Of a DNA stretch of 64,000 nt, positions 17,527-27,243 are shown piece after piece. The stretch's first letter is position 1, and each line of letters starts with the position of its first letter. The translations under genes were made by a program, and so were the position numbers. The DNA comes from JAFAGX01 sp035623335. GTDB lineage: Bacteria > Acidobacteriota > Terriglobia > Terriglobales > Acidobacteriaceae. The notes under the pieces were generated by a model. It searched no databases, was not told where the DNA came from, and saw only the letters and a program-made list of their open reading frames with translations. The DNA is taken from positions 1 to 64,000 of the forward strand of contig DASPTQ010000117.1 of the NCBI GenBank assembly GCA_035623335.1, read 5' to 3'.

Positions 17527-18495
17527 TTGGCTATGGTCCAGCGTGCACCAGCCCGGCGGCGACCGCGAAAGGCCAAACCCGCTTCGAAGGGCCTTGGCCC
17601 CAAGGAGTGCCGGCTCGAAGAACTGGCAGGATCGGCGGCCGAGGCGGCAGAGGGCATTGAGCGAGCGGGAGGCTGCTTGGTGGGATTTTATAAGGACCCG
17701 TTCGGCGGACATTCGGTGTTGCTCTCGATTTTACCGATCGATTCGGTCGAGCCTACTCCCTTTCAGCGAGATCTCTCCGACGCTCACCATGAACGCCTGG
17801 CCGACGTCATCGATAAGACCGGACGTTTTCTTGATCCCATCATCGCCGTGCGCGCACCGCGTGGCAACTTCTGGACTCCCAACGGGAGACATCGTCTGGA
17901 GGCAATGCGTCGGCTGGGCGCAAAGTCGATTGCCGCTCTGGTGATCCCCGACCGCGAGATTGCCTGGCAGATACTGGCCCTGAACACGGAGAAGGCCCAC
18001 AACTTGAAGGAGCGCTCGCTTGAAGTCATACGCATTTATCGTGGTCTCGTGGAGGAAGACGGATCGCGACCTGAATCCCAGTTTGCGTTCTACCTCGAGG
18101 AAGCGGCTCTGGTCACCCTCGGCGTTTGCTATGAACGGATCTCGCGGTTTGGCGGAGGCGCATATCACCCTATACTGCGGCGGCTTGAAAGCTTTGTGGA
18201 GGACGCATTGCGCAAGGCCATTCAGCATCACGAGCGCCATGCCGCCATGGTTCTCGAACTTGAAGAAAAAGTCGTAGCCGTGGTGGCAAAGCTGAAGGAA
18301 CGTGGGCTCGTCAGCCCTTACCTACGCTCGTTTGTGGTGGCGCGCATCAACCCCTTGCGCTGGATCAAGGGGGAGCCGCCTCCACTCGAGGACGTACTGA
18401 GGACCATGCGCGAGCGCGCAGCCAGGTTTAATGCCGACAAGATCAAACCCCAGGATCTCGCCGGTGCCGCCGGGCCGGCAGACGATGAACCTTGA
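17527..18495 (+). CDS. ParB/Srx-fold DNA-binding-like protein
   Basis: 322 residues with a basic start. A ParB N-terminal (sulfiredoxin-fold) region covers about 60-150: SILPIDSVEPTPFQRDLSD, then DPIIAVRAPRGNFWTPNGRH and RLEAMRRLGAKSIAALVI, with the ParB box represented by NGRHRLEAM. In ParB this fold binds CTP and clamps on DNA. The rest is helical and carries no obvious second helix-turn-helix copy. No parA gene or parS-like site is nearby, so it is more likely a ParB-related regulator than the segregation protein. The TTG or GTG region before the ATG at 17527 offers no better start. Confidence 0.72.
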   Translation: MAMVQRAPARRRPRKAKPASKGLGPKECRLEELAGSAAEAAEGIERAGGCLVGFYKDPFGGHSVLLSILPIDSVEPTPFQRDLSDAHHERLADVIDKTGRFLDPIIAVRAPRGNFWTPNGRHRLEAMRRLGAKSIAALVIPDREIAWQILALNTEKAHNLKERSLEVIRIYRGLVEEDGSRPESQFAFYLEEAALVTLGVCYERISRFGGGAYHPILRRLESFVEDALRKAIQHHERHAAMVLELEEKVVAVVAKLKERGLVSPYLRSFVVARINPLRWIKGEPPPLEDVLRTMRERAARFNADKIKPQDLAGAAGPADDEP

Positions 18496-18886
18496 GTGCC
18501 TGCACGCTGAGCCTGCCCCGCAGTGAGCGTGGTTCAGCGAATTGCATTGTTCTCTCCAGTAGATCGTGGCAGGCTGAAATGCGACTCGCAGGTTGCCTGA
18601 CCAGCGGAAGGCGAGCGTATCGCCGCCAGTGGTAGAGTCGAGCTGGCTTGCCTTTGTAGTCATAAGCGATCTGATCGGTGGCAGAACACCCGCTGAAATT
18701 GATTCGGCTTTCAACTCGCCTCGTTGTATCCTGGTGCCGCTTCACGAGCGGCATTTCCAACACCATCCAAGCTACGAAGCAACCGGAATGAGTCGGTTGA
18801 CTGCCGAAGAGGACCGGGGATCAATGCCGGTGAGAGGGACTTGACGCTCGGGCAACGATCGAGGTGAGGGGGGCGAAAAACGAATC
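18496..18886. other. Intergenic region, 391 bases
   Basis: No supported gene. It separates the ParB-like gene from the carbohydrate locus and likely holds the latter's promoter; I cannot point to clear -35 and -10 boxes. Confidence 0.35.
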
Positions 18887-19852
18887 GTGTCGGCCGCAAA
18901 CCATCTTCGCAACCTTTTGCTGAATCTGGGAATGCTGAGTACGCTGGCGTTCGGGCAGGCGGCGTCTGAGCCCGGGGCTGGCCAAGTCTCCTACTTCAAA
19001 CTAAGCCAAGCACGCCGTATACTTCCGGTCGCGCAGCAGTGGGAAGCCAACGAGTTTCCGCATACGATGAGCGTGCTCGAGCTAGGGCGTGAAGGATTTA
19101 AATACTGGGGCTGGTACGGGCTGAACGAGGGGCTGGGAATTGGCTTGGCGCGCAGCAACGACTTGATGAACTGGACCAAGTACGAGGCGAATCCCTTGTG
19201 GACGAATGCCCGCTGGCCCTCGGTCCTTGCCCATGCAGATCCAAAACACCAGGACAGGCTCTATTTCGCAATCACCCGAGACTATGACACGCCGAGCAGC
19301 CACATCGTACTGGCCTCTTCCGACGACGGCATTCACCTGCGAGAAGAAAAAGTGCTCGTGCCCGGCGTGCCCAAGCAACGCAATCAGAATCCGAATCTGT
19401 TCCGCGACCCTCGCTCGGGGCGTTTCTACCTGACGTTTTATCGCGGCAACGATAAAGATCACTTCGAAATCATCAGCCGAAGTGCAGCCAGCGTGGAAGA
19501 TCTCGATCGCGCGCCAGAAAAAATCCTGCTTGAGACGAGCGAAACCGTCGCCGCTCCAAACTTGCTCTACGTGAAGCGTGCGAACGCCAAGGAAAGCGGC
19601 ATCTATTTTCTGGCGACCGAAATCTACCCCCATCGGTACACCGACAACCCCGAGGGGGAATGGCAGGTGGAGGTCTTCGCCGCCGACTCTCCGGACGGGA
19701 CTTTTCGCCCGGTCGTGGGCAATCCGGTGATGCGCGGACAACGCGCCTGTCTTTTCCAGCACATCTTCGGCGATCGATTCTACGGATATGACTGCCACCT
19801 GGACTCCCCCGAGCATTGGGTCTTGGAGGAGCTGGAGGCGCCTCTGCCGTAA
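18887..19852 (+). CDS. Secreted five-bladed propeller glycoside hydrolase-like protein (GH43/GH130 type)
   Basis: 321 residues from a GTG at 18887; a signal peptide (LLLNLGMLSTLAFGQAA) leads. The body shows the blade pattern of GH43/GH32/GH130-type enzymes: LGLARSNDLMNW-like text (GIGLARSNDLMNWTKYEANP), HIVLASSDDGIH, NPNLFRDPRSGRFYLTFYRG and VFAADSPDGTF. Such enzymes cut or phosphorolyse arabinan, xylan or mannan side chains. The catalytic acids cannot be assigned safely, so substrate is unknown. It opens a rightward locus with a second hydrolase, a sugar kinase and a sugar isomerase. Confidence 0.65.
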   Translation: MSAANHLRNLLLNLGMLSTLAFGQAASEPGAGQVSYFKLSQARRILPVAQQWEANEFPHTMSVLELGREGFKYWGWYGLNEGLGIGLARSNDLMNWTKYEANPLWTNARWPSVLAHADPKHQDRLYFAITRDYDTPSSHIVLASSDDGIHLREEKVLVPGVPKQRNQNPNLFRDPRSGRFYLTFYRGNDKDHFEIISRSAASVEDLDRAPEKILLETSETVAAPNLLYVKRANAKESGIYFLATEIYPHRYTDNPEGEWQVEVFAADSPDGTFRPVVGNPVMRGQRACLFQHIFGDRFYGYDCHLDSPEHWVLEELEAPLP

Positions 19853-20004
19853 TGGCCGTGCGGTTTTTCGCGGGCAAAGCGCCACGAGGGAATCGGCACA
19901 TGCGGTGGACAGCCCGGAAGCAGGCAAACTGTGCGCGGAAAATCCAGGCTGTGCTTAGGGGTCATGGTTTGTTCGACATCTTGCAGCGCTAGAGAAGGAG
20001 ACTC

Positions 20005-22230
20005 GTGGGCATCACAAAATGTCGCTGCCCGGCCTACCGCAAGCTTGCCCTTGCCGGACTCATCGTCCTCCAAGTGGTGGGCGTGTCCCGATTGGTTCCC
20101 GCTCAGAAGCTTGCTGATGCCGTTGCCCCGGTTCCATCGCAGACCGCCGCAACCGATCAACCCGGTAAATTACCCAGAGTCAGCTTGGATGGCACCTATT
20201 TCACCCGCGATGGCAAGCGCTTTCTGCCGCTAGGTGCGCATTGGGTGCCGGCCAAGGCAGCCATGGAATGGCCGACAGAATGGGATCCCAAGGACATTGA
20301 AGCCGATTTCGCCAAAATGCATGAGCTGGGGTACAGCATCGTGCGCTTCGACATGCTGTGGGCCTGGTTCGAGCCCCGCCCGGGTGATTACAACCCGGAA
20401 GCTTTCGCCCAGCTCGACTACCTGGTGTCGCTCGCTCACAAGTATCAGATCTACCTTCATCCCAGTCTATTTATCGGCGGGGAAGTAGGGGAAGCGTATT
20501 GGGATGTGCCTTGGCGCCACGGACGGCATCCGCATGCCGATCCGGAGATGTTGCGCCTGCAAGGCAATCTAGCGGCGGAGTTCGGCCGTCGCTATGTCAA
20601 TGAGAATGCCATCATCGCCTGGGACCTGACGGATGAGCCGCCATTTTGGATCGTCGAAGACCAAACCACGGATGCGATGGCGATCAACTGGACACACCTG
20701 ATCGTGGACGGCATTCGTCACTACGATAAGCTTCACCCGATTGTCGTCGGTACCAGCGGGCAAGAATTAGGCCACGGCCCATTTCGTTCCGACAACATCG
20801 CCCCGTTTGTCGACTTCTTTAGTGTTCACCCGTTCACCCTCTATGCCCCGGAATTGTTTCCCGATCCCCTGCTTTCCGCCCGGGGAACCTACGGGGCCGC
20901 CTTTGAGATTGCACTGTCGAACGGTGCCGGGCATCCCGTGATGATCCATGAAATGGGGGCATCGACCGCCCAGTTTTCTCCCGAGAGAGTGGCGGCCTAC
21001 GATCGGGCGCAGATGTATTCCGGGCTGGGCGCCGGCAGTATCGGGGTTGACCTATGGTGCTATACCGACGCGTCCCCCGAGCAGTTTCATAAAGTCCCCT
21101 ACCTGCGAACTCCGCAAGAAACCGGCTGGGGCATGACCACCTGGGACCGGCAGGACAAACCGCTGGCCCGGGAGTTCAAGAAGTTTGCGCAGATTGCGGG
21201 CCACCTCGATCTCAGCGGGCTCTCACCCGCGGCGGCGGAGGCTGGCATCATCATTCCGGGTGAGTGGGCCAAGCCTCACGGCGATTTTTCCCGTTTTGGG
21301 TTGACCGGACCAGCCGTGATTCCCTACGTGTCTATGAACGATGGCGATGCCATGCCGGGACGACAGCCGAGCGCGAGCAGCGCCAACGACTGGCTCATGG
21401 GCTCGGCCCTGACTTCTTTCGTCCTGGCGCGCCGTGCCGGTCTCAAAGCAGATTTCCCGCGAGAGTATGACGATTGGAGCAAGCGTCCCATGCTCTTGCT
21501 GCCCTCGCCCCTCACCAGTACGGGCGATGCTTTCCTCGTGCATGTGCATTCCGACTTCTATGCGAAGGCAAAGAAGTATGTGGAACAGGGTGGGGTTCTG
21601 TATGCCTCGGTCGCCTCCGACGGGGCTATTCCCGAGATGGCTTCTCTTTTTGGAGCCCGGCTGGTGGATCGGGCTCCGAGCTCTGAAGTCACGCTGAAAT
21701 TCGTCGAACCTTTCGGCGACTTCAAGCCCGGGGATACGCTGCATTATTCCGTCCCGACCTCTTCGATTGAGTCCTGGGGCTCCTTGGTGGAGGTGAGCAG
21801 CGGTCGGGTGATCGCCGTCGATGAGGATGGCCATCCGGCGCTCGTCACCCATTCCCTAGGCTCGGGCAAGACTCTTTTGAGCGCCTACCCCCTCGAACAC
21901 TACTTGGCTTCGGTACCGTCGGTGTTCGACCAACCCGAAAATACCCACCGCGTCTATCAAGCCTTTCGAGACTGGGCCGGGATCCAGCCCGTGTTTCGCA
22001 CCGACCGGACTGCGGTCGAAGTATCCGCGCTTTCGGGAGAGAGTCGCGGCTACCTGATCTTGGTGAATCACGGCGCAACCTCACAGAACGTAACCGTCTT
22101 CTCGAGCCGAGCTCTGCGTACGCTCAGCCGCCTCGGCCCGGATTCAGCCGCAGCACTCTCAGGCGGAAAATCGGGCTGGAAAATCGCGATCGAACCCTAT
22201 GACGGCGCGATTCTGGAATGGAAGCAATGA
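20005..22230 (+). CDS. Exported GH5/GH42-like glycoside hydrolase
   Basis: 741 residues from a GTG with AGAAGGAG ahead; an N-terminal hydrophobic signal follows. A TIM-barrel domain (about 60-400) contains DLTDEPP near 211, the expected acid/base Glu, and VMIHEMGAS near 316, the expected nucleophile, as in clan GH-A families GH5 and GH42. The second half has a glutamine amidotransferase-like fold element (KKYVEQGGVLYASVASDG) like the trimerisation domain of GH42 beta-galactosidases, then a beta-rich tail. It should hydrolyse a beta-linked sugar in the periplasm. Its end overlaps the ROK kinase start by 13 bases, so the product sugar may feed that kinase. Confidence 0.75.
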   Translation: MGITKCRCPAYRKLALAGLIVLQVVGVSRLVPAQKLADAVAPVPSQTAATDQPGKLPRVSLDGTYFTRDGKRFLPLGAHWVPAKAAMEWPTEWDPKDIEADFAKMHELGYSIVRFDMLWAWFEPRPGDYNPEAFAQLDYLVSLAHKYQIYLHPSLFIGGEVGEAYWDVPWRHGRHPHADPEMLRLQGNLAAEFGRRYVNENAIIAWDLTDEPPFWIVEDQTTDAMAINWTHLIVDGIRHYDKLHPIVVGTSGQELGHGPFRSDNIAPFVDFFSVHPFTLYAPELFPDPLLSARGTYGAAFEIALSNGAGHPVMIHEMGASTAQFSPERVAAYDRAQMYSGLGAGSIGVDLWCYTDASPEQFHKVPYLRTPQETGWGMTTWDRQDKPLAREFKKFAQIAGHLDLSGLSPAAAEAGIIIPGEWAKPHGDFSRFGLTGPAVIPYVSMNDGDAMPGRQPSASSANDWLMGSALTSFVLARRAGLKADFPREYDDWSKRPMLLLPSPLTSTGDAFLVHVHSDFYAKAKKYVEQGGVLYASVASDGAIPEMASLFGARLVDRAPSSEVTLKFVEPFGDFKPGDTLHYSVPTSSIESWGSLVEVSSGRVIAVDEDGHPALVTHSLGSGKTLLSAYPLEHYLASVPSVFDQPENTHRVYQAFRDWAGIQPVFRTDRTAVEVSALSGESRGYLILVNHGATSQNVTVFSSRALRTLSRLGPDSAAALSGGKSGWKIAIEPYDGAILEWKQ

Positions 22231-23198
22231 TCGAGCACCAGCCGGCGAAAGACGCTATGATCGCGGCGGTCGATATTGGCGGCACCAAGATCGCGGTTGG
22301 CATGATCGACGACCGCGGATCTGTCCGCTCACGATTGGAGGCTCCGACCGACCCGGAACAAGGCTATCCGAGTGCCCTCGATCGAATCACGACGATGTTG
22401 CGGACAGCGGCCCGGACTGCGGGCTGTGAAGTTGGGGGGATCGGCATCGGATCCACCGGTCCGGTCGATCCCATGACCGGGAAGTTCGGCAACGTGAACT
22501 TTTTTCCCCATTGGGAAGGAGAGAATCCGGTGCGGGACTTGGAATGCCGGTTCAGGGTATCGGCGGCCATGGAAAACGATGCCGACGCGGCTGCGCTCGG
22601 GGAGGCGGCGTGGGGCGCCGGGCAACGCAAACAGAGGTTAATCTATGTCACGGTGGGAACCGGCATCGGCGCCGGACTGGTGTTCGATGGTGAGCTTTAT
22701 CGCGGCGTCGACCAGGCGCATCCTGAGATTGGGCACCACCTCGTCGATCCCTCCGGCCCACCCTGCACCTGCGGCTTTCGTGGGTGCTGGGAGTCGTTGG
22801 CCGCCGGTCCGGCTATGGTGGAGTGGTTTCGAGCCAATGCGCCGGCAGAGCACCCCGAGCTGGCGACCTTGACGGCGAAACGAATCTGCGAGTTGGCTCG
22901 AGAGTCGGACACCCTGGCACGCCGGGCGGTGGAGCACGAAGTGCAATATCTCGGACTGGGCCTGGCGAACCTGGTCACGCTGTTCGCTCCCGATGCCATC
23001 GTACTGGGGGGAAGCCTGATGAAGAGTTCCGACCTGTTCCTCCCCGGAATCCGCAACCTGATCCGACAGAGCTGTAAGTATGTTCCCTTTGAAAAGACAG
23101 AGTTGGCATTAGCCTCACTCGGGGAAGATGCCAATCTGATCGGCGCTGCCAGGGTTTGGCATCACCGCTTTCCGGAGAGAGGAACATCGCGTGCCTGA
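22218..23198 (+). CDS. ROK-family sugar kinase
   Basis: 326 residues. The ATP-binding phosphate-1 motif DIGGTKIAVG is at about 19-28, followed by GIGSTGPVDP, the sugar-binding/catalytic ENDADAAALGEAAWGAG, VTVGTGIGAGLV and the ROK zinc motif CTCGFRGCWES. The C-terminal ADP-binding part has PDAIVLGGSL. ROK kinases phosphorylate glucose, mannose, fructose, allose or N-acetylated sugars at C6; which one is open. ATGs at 22218, 22227 and 22257 are all possible. The gene overlaps both neighbours (13 and eight bases), a tight operon with a hydrolase and an isomerase. Confidence 0.9.
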   Translation: MEAMIEHQPAKDAMIAAVDIGGTKIAVGMIDDRGSVRSRLEAPTDPEQGYPSALDRITTMLRTAARTAGCEVGGIGIGSTGPVDPMTGKFGNVNFFPHWEGENPVRDLECRFRVSAAMENDADAAALGEAAWGAGQRKQRLIYVTVGTGIGAGLVFDGELYRGVDQAHPEIGHHLVDPSGPPCTCGFRGCWESLAAGPAMVEWFRANAPAEHPELATLTAKRICELARESDTLARRAVEHEVQYLGLGLANLVTLFAPDAIVLGGSLMKSSDLFLPGIRNLIRQSCKYVPFEKTELALASLGEDANLIGAARVWHHRFPERGTSRA

Positions 23199-24237
23199 CC
23201 TGAGAATGATCGAAGGCCAATACGTGCGCGATATCCTCGATCAGCCTTCCGCCCTCGAAAAAACTCTCACCAACCTCGGCTCGCCCAGAGACCTGAAGCG
23301 CTTGGCTGCGAAACTCAACCGGGGTCAGTTCGAGCGCATCGTGCTGACCGGCATGGGCTCGTCTTTCCATGTCTTGCATCCTCTCAACCTTGCGCTCGTC
23401 GCCGCTGGTTTCACCTCCGTCCCGATCGAAACCTCCGAGTTGATTCATTATGCGAATCGTCTCTTCGATGCGAAGACGCTGGTGGTGGCGGTGTCCCAAT
23501 CGGGCAAGAGCGCCGAGATGGTGAGGCTGCTCGCGATGAATCGCCGGCAGTCACCGATCATCGCCGTCACCAACAGTCCGCGAAGCCCTCTGGCGACCGG
23601 TGCGAATGCCACCCTGCTGACCCAGGCTGGAAAGGAGTTCTCCGTCTCCTGCAAGACCTATGTTACGGCCCTGCTGGCCCTAAGGTGGCTGGGCGATGTT
23701 CTGTGCGAGCGCAATCTCCGCAGAACGCGGCAGGAGTTGGCGCAGACGCCGTTGGCTGTCGAGTGTTATCTAGACAACTGGAAAGAGAACGTTCGTTCCT
23801 TAGCAGGTCAGCTCACCCGGATACGGCATTTGTTTCTGGTCGGTCGGGGTGCCTCGTTGGCTGCCGTGGGCACGGGCGCTCTAATCATCAAGGAATCCGC
23901 ACATTTTCACGCCGAGGGCATGAGCAGCGCTGCCTTCCGCCACGGGCCGCTTGAGATGCTCAGCCGCGAAACCTTTGTCTTGGTCTTTGCCGGTGATCCC
24001 AAGACCAAGGAATTGAATGACCGGCTCTGGCAGGACATTCGGGAGAAGGACGGAAAGGCGGAAATCGTAGGTGAAACAGGCTCCGGCCTGCCGTACTGCC
24101 TGCCGGCAGTCCCGACTTCCCATCTCCCCATCCTCGAAATTCTTCCCGTGCAGATGATCACTTTGGCCCTGGCCGCATCCCGCGGACGCGAAGCCGGCAG
24201 ATTCGAGCTGGCCTCGAAGATCACCACCGTGGAATAA
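23191..24237 (+). CDS. SIS-domain sugar isomerase (GlmS isomerase/AgaS/FrlB-like)
   Basis: 348 residues from a GTG at 23191 inside the kinase gene. Two SIS phosphosugar domains are present: the first with RIVLTGMGSSFHVLHP and VVAVSQSGKSAEMVRLL, the second with HLFLVGRGASLAAVGTGALI, IKESAHFHAEGMSSAAFRHG and a Lys/Glu-rich substrate loop. This is the isomerase half of GlmS without the glutaminase domain. It should isomerise or deaminate a phosphosugar made by the upstream kinase, but the substrate is unknown. It ends the operon; a hairpin follows at once. Confidence 0.87.
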   Translation: MPDLRMIEGQYVRDILDQPSALEKTLTNLGSPRDLKRLAAKLNRGQFERIVLTGMGSSFHVLHPLNLALVAAGFTSVPIETSELIHYANRLFDAKTLVVAVSQSGKSAEMVRLLAMNRRQSPIIAVTNSPRSPLATGANATLLTQAGKEFSVSCKTYVTALLALRWLGDVLCERNLRRTRQELAQTPLAVECYLDNWKENVRSLAGQLTRIRHLFLVGRGASLAAVGTGALIIKESAHFHAEGMSSAAFRHGPLEMLSRETFVLVFAGDPKTKELNDRLWQDIREKDGKAEIVGETGSGLPYCLPAVPTSHLPILEILPVQMITLALAASRGREAGRFELASKITTVE

Positions 24238-24263
24238 GCCGCCACCGCATAGCGTCTGGCGGC
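24238..24263 (+). terminator. Possible transcription terminator hairpin
   Basis: GCCGCCA and TGGCGGC form a seven-base perfect stem directly after the isomerase stop codon. The downstream T content is weak (ATGATTTCAGCTTTT), so termination may be partial. Confidence 0.4.
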
Positions 24264-24355
24264 GGATGATTTCAGCTTTTGGGGCGGGTGGGAGCTCTTC
24301 GGATAACGGGAACAATCTCGGACCAACCGTGCACGGCTGGAGGGCGGAGAGCGAT

Positions 24356-24736
24356 CTATCCCTTTTGGAAGACCCGGGCGATCGCCTGCAGAAGGGCCGA
24401 TGAGTTCTGATCGGCTAGCCCTTTAGACTTTTCTACGAAATCGGTGGCACCTTCCTCTATGATCTTTTTTCGGTTCATCTCCGAGAGGCTGGTCAACACG
24501 ATGACAGGAAGAGCCTGGGTGGACGGGTTCTTGCGCACAGCTTGCAGCACTTCAACCCCCGAGAGCTTCGGCAGCATCATGTCCAGCACCAACAGATCGG
24601 GAGTCTGACTCTGAACGATTTTTAAGCCTTCTTCGCCGTCGCCAGCGGTCAACACTTCGTAGCCCGCCTTGGCTAGCATTCTGGCGTTCGCCGTGCGCAG
24701 CAATTTGCTGTCATCGACCAGTAGTATCTTCTTCAT
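24356..24736 (-). CDS. Single-domain response regulator (CheY-like receiver)
   Basis: 126 residues, nothing but a receiver domain. Acidic pocket D8-D9, phosphoacceptor D52 (LLVLDMMLPKLSG), T82-S83 after strand 4 and K103 (FVEKSKG) are all present, so it should accept phosphate. It has no output domain and no kinase gene beside it. It could act in chemotaxis-like or cyclic-di-GMP signalling; the next gene, pointing the other way, is a GGDEF-EAL protein. Confidence 0.93.
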   Translation of the reverse strand: MKKILLVDDSKLLRTANARMLAKAGYEVLTAGDGEEGLKIVQSQTPDLLVLDMMLPKLSGVEVLQAVRKNPSTQALPVIVLTSLSEMNRKKIIEEGATDFVEKSKGLADQNSSALLQAIARVFQKG

Positions 24737-25231
24737 GCCGCTTCAGTTTCCCAAACCAGGACGAGAATGGCAAGCAATTTGAAGGATGTGCAAGCCCGGC
24801 GGTTTTTCGCGGGAACGACGCAGACCGCGTGACGGATAGATTCAGGTGTTGGGTACCAAAGTACCGGGTCGAATTCGTGGCTGAGACTATCCCGGGGAAC
24901 AAGCGGCCCTATACTACTCTCAGAGAGCAAGTCTTTCGCCTTGTCTTGATTTGGGGCGCGACACGCGATGGGGCGGCGCTTCGTTTGGGCACATCCAAAC
25001 GTGCCCGTCTCAGGCCATGCAACTTAGGAGGGGTGCCTGTTCTTACTGTCGGAAGTTCACCATGGGTACCATCCGCCCGGTGTCTCCCGAACCAGTTGCC
25101 GTTGTTCCGTTTCTGGAGGCTCCTGCCCGCGGGCGACAGGCTGGTTTGCTTCCCTTCGGCGCCCGGTTCTGTGCGGCCTGCTGCTGCTCGAATGTCTGCT
25201 CCAGAGTTCCTGTGCCTACCACTCGCGGACG
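24737..25231. other. Intergenic region, 495 bases, possibly holding missed N-terminal codons
   Basis: The part next to the GGDEF-EAL gene is open in its frame back to a TAG near 25025 and encodes a hydrophobic stretch (VLCGLLLLECLLQ). A neighbouring frame has an ATG at about 25061 with protein-like text (MGTIRPVSPEPVAVVPFLEA). The real N-terminus of the downstream protein may lie here. I saw no riboswitch. Confidence 0.4.
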
Positions 25232-27136
25232 GTGTGGGCGTCCGCGGTCCGATATTCGCCGTGGTTGTTGGCCGGCTTATTTTCTGTGCTGGCCCTCCCC
25301 GCGGGCTATCAGCAGCTCCGGCTCCGCTGGATGCGGCAGACGGCCGGGAAACGGGAAGAGCTCTTTCGACTGGTGGCAGAAAACGCGGCGGACATGATCG
25401 CCCTGGTCGACACCAAGGGCAGGCGCCTCTACAACAACCCTGCCTACAAGAAAATTCTCGGCTATTCTCCTACGGAACTCGAGGCAACGTCCGCCTTTGA
25501 GCAAGTCCACCCCGAAGACCGCTTCAACGTGATGGAGGCGGCCCGCCTAGCCCGTGACGGCGCCACCGAACGAAGATTGGAATACCGCATCCGCCATAAG
25601 AGCGGTACCTGGCGTGTTCTCGAGTCGACCGCCAATGCCGTCAAGAATAATAAAGGAGAGGTGGAAGAAATCGTCATCGTAACCCGTGACATCACGGACC
25701 GGAAGCGAGCCGAAGAACAACTCGAGTACAACGCCTTTCACGATCCTCTGACCGGCTTTCCTAGACGCAATCTCTTCGTGGACCGGCTACAACACTGTTG
25801 GCTTCGAGCTCGACGGAATCCCGATTACAAGTATGCAGTTCTGTTTCTCGATGTGGATGGTTTCAAGGTGTTCAATGACTCGATGGGTCATGAAGGTGGC
25901 GATCAACTGATCATTGAGATCGGTCGCCGGCTGTCGGCCTGCCTCCGCTACGACGATACGGTGACTCTTCCCAAAGACCAGCAGAAAGTCGGCGATCCGG
26001 TTCTCTCCCGGCTGGGCGGAGATGAATTCACCATTCTGCTGGACGGGTTGAGGGATCCGAGTGATGCCATGCGCGTGGCTAAGCGTATCCAATCGGCGAT
26101 GGGCAAACCGTTCCACATCGCCGGGCGGGGCATCTTCACCTCGGCCAGCATTGGCATCGCGCTGAACACCACACCCCACGAGCGGCCTGAGGATCTACTG
26201 CGAGATGCCGACATCGCCATGCGCCGAGCCAAGGCTCTGGGAAAATCGCGCTGCCAGCTCTTTGATACCGACATGCATACTCGAGTCGTAGGCCGACTCA
26301 AGCTCGAATCAGAGTTGCGCATCGCCTTGGAGGAGCAACAGCTTCGTCTACACTATCAGCCCATTGTCCAGGTGGAAACAGGGTTGATCGTTGGTTTCGA
26401 GGCCCTGCTGCGATGGCAACACCCCGAGCAGGGTCTACTCGCACCCGACAAGTTTATTGAGATCGCGGAGAGTACTGGCCTCATCGTTCCCATCGGGCGA
26501 TGGGTGCTGGACACCGCCTGCGAACAAATTCGCGTGTGGCAGTCAAAGTTCCCTTCCCATCCTCCGCTCGGCATCAGTGTCAATGTTTCGGCGAAGCAGT
26601 TTGCGCATACTCTGCTGGTCAGTGATGCCCGCGCGGTGATTCAGAAGACAGCGATAGAACCGAACCTGCTGCAGTTAGAAGTCACCGAAAGCATGGCGAT
26701 GGCGGATCCCGACTTAACCGATCGCGTTCTGTTCCAGCTCAAAGAGCTCGGAATTCAGATCGGCATCGACGACTTTGGCACCGGGCACTCGTCTCTGAGT
26801 CGACTGCGGCGCTTTCCTGTTGATGTGATCAAGATCGATCGCTCCTTCGTCCACAACATGGATGACGATCACATCAATCGCGACATCGTTCATCTGATCC
26901 TCACCTTGGCCCAGAACCTTAACCTGAAGGTAATCGCGGAAGGAATTGAATCGCCCGCCCATGTCCAGCAGCTCAAGCAACTGAATTGCAAACTCGGACA
27001 AGGCTATTTCTTCTCGCCTCCGCTCGACGCAGACAAAGTCGAGCAGCTGCTGGCCAACAGCGCCGGCCAGCGTGACGAAGGACATCGACTCCAGCCTCCG
27101 ATGGTCCGTGCCACAGCGGCGGGAACAGAAACATAG
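25232..27136 (+). CDS. Membrane PAS-GGDEF-EAL cyclic-di-GMP signalling protein
   Basis: 634 residues from the GTG at 25232. One membrane helix (SPWLLAGLFSVLALPAGY) precedes a PAS domain with PAC tail (about 42-155), a GGDEF domain with intact RLGGDEF near 260 and an EAL domain (about 350-605) with QPIV, GFEALLRW, ESTGLI, SVNVSAKQF, EVTES, IDDFGTG and KIDRSFV. Both catalytic motifs look complete, so it could make and break c-di-GMP; the allosteric RxxD site before GGDEF is absent. The start is uncertain because the frame stays open and hydrophobic upstream. Confidence 0.92.
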   Translation: MWASAVRYSPWLLAGLFSVLALPAGYQQLRLRWMRQTAGKREELFRLVAENAADMIALVDTKGRRLYNNPAYKKILGYSPTELEATSAFEQVHPEDRFNVMEAARLARDGATERRLEYRIRHKSGTWRVLESTANAVKNNKGEVEEIVIVTRDITDRKRAEEQLEYNAFHDPLTGFPRRNLFVDRLQHCWLRARRNPDYKYAVLFLDVDGFKVFNDSMGHEGGDQLIIEIGRRLSACLRYDDTVTLPKDQQKVGDPVLSRLGGDEFTILLDGLRDPSDAMRVAKRIQSAMGKPFHIAGRGIFTSASIGIALNTTPHERPEDLLRDADIAMRRAKALGKSRCQLFDTDMHTRVVGRLKLESELRIALEEQQLRLHYQPIVQVETGLIVGFEALLRWQHPEQGLLAPDKFIEIAESTGLIVPIGRWVLDTACEQIRVWQSKFPSHPPLGISVNVSAKQFAHTLLVSDARAVIQKTAIEPNLLQLEVTESMAMADPDLTDRVLFQLKELGIQIGIDDFGTGHSSLSRLRRFPVDVIKIDRSFVHNMDDDHINRDIVHLILTLAQNLNLKVIAEGIESPAHVQQLKQLNCKLGQGYFFSPPLDADKVEQLLANSAGQRDEGHRLQPPMVRATAAGTET

Positions 27137-27243
27137 GGTGGGGCGGGCTCGAGCGAGCCCCTTGCCACCGATTCTTGGGGTAAACTCGCGGTTGGCACCT
27201 GCCGCCAACCCGGAACGGCTGGGCACGGTGCAGAGTGTCACCT

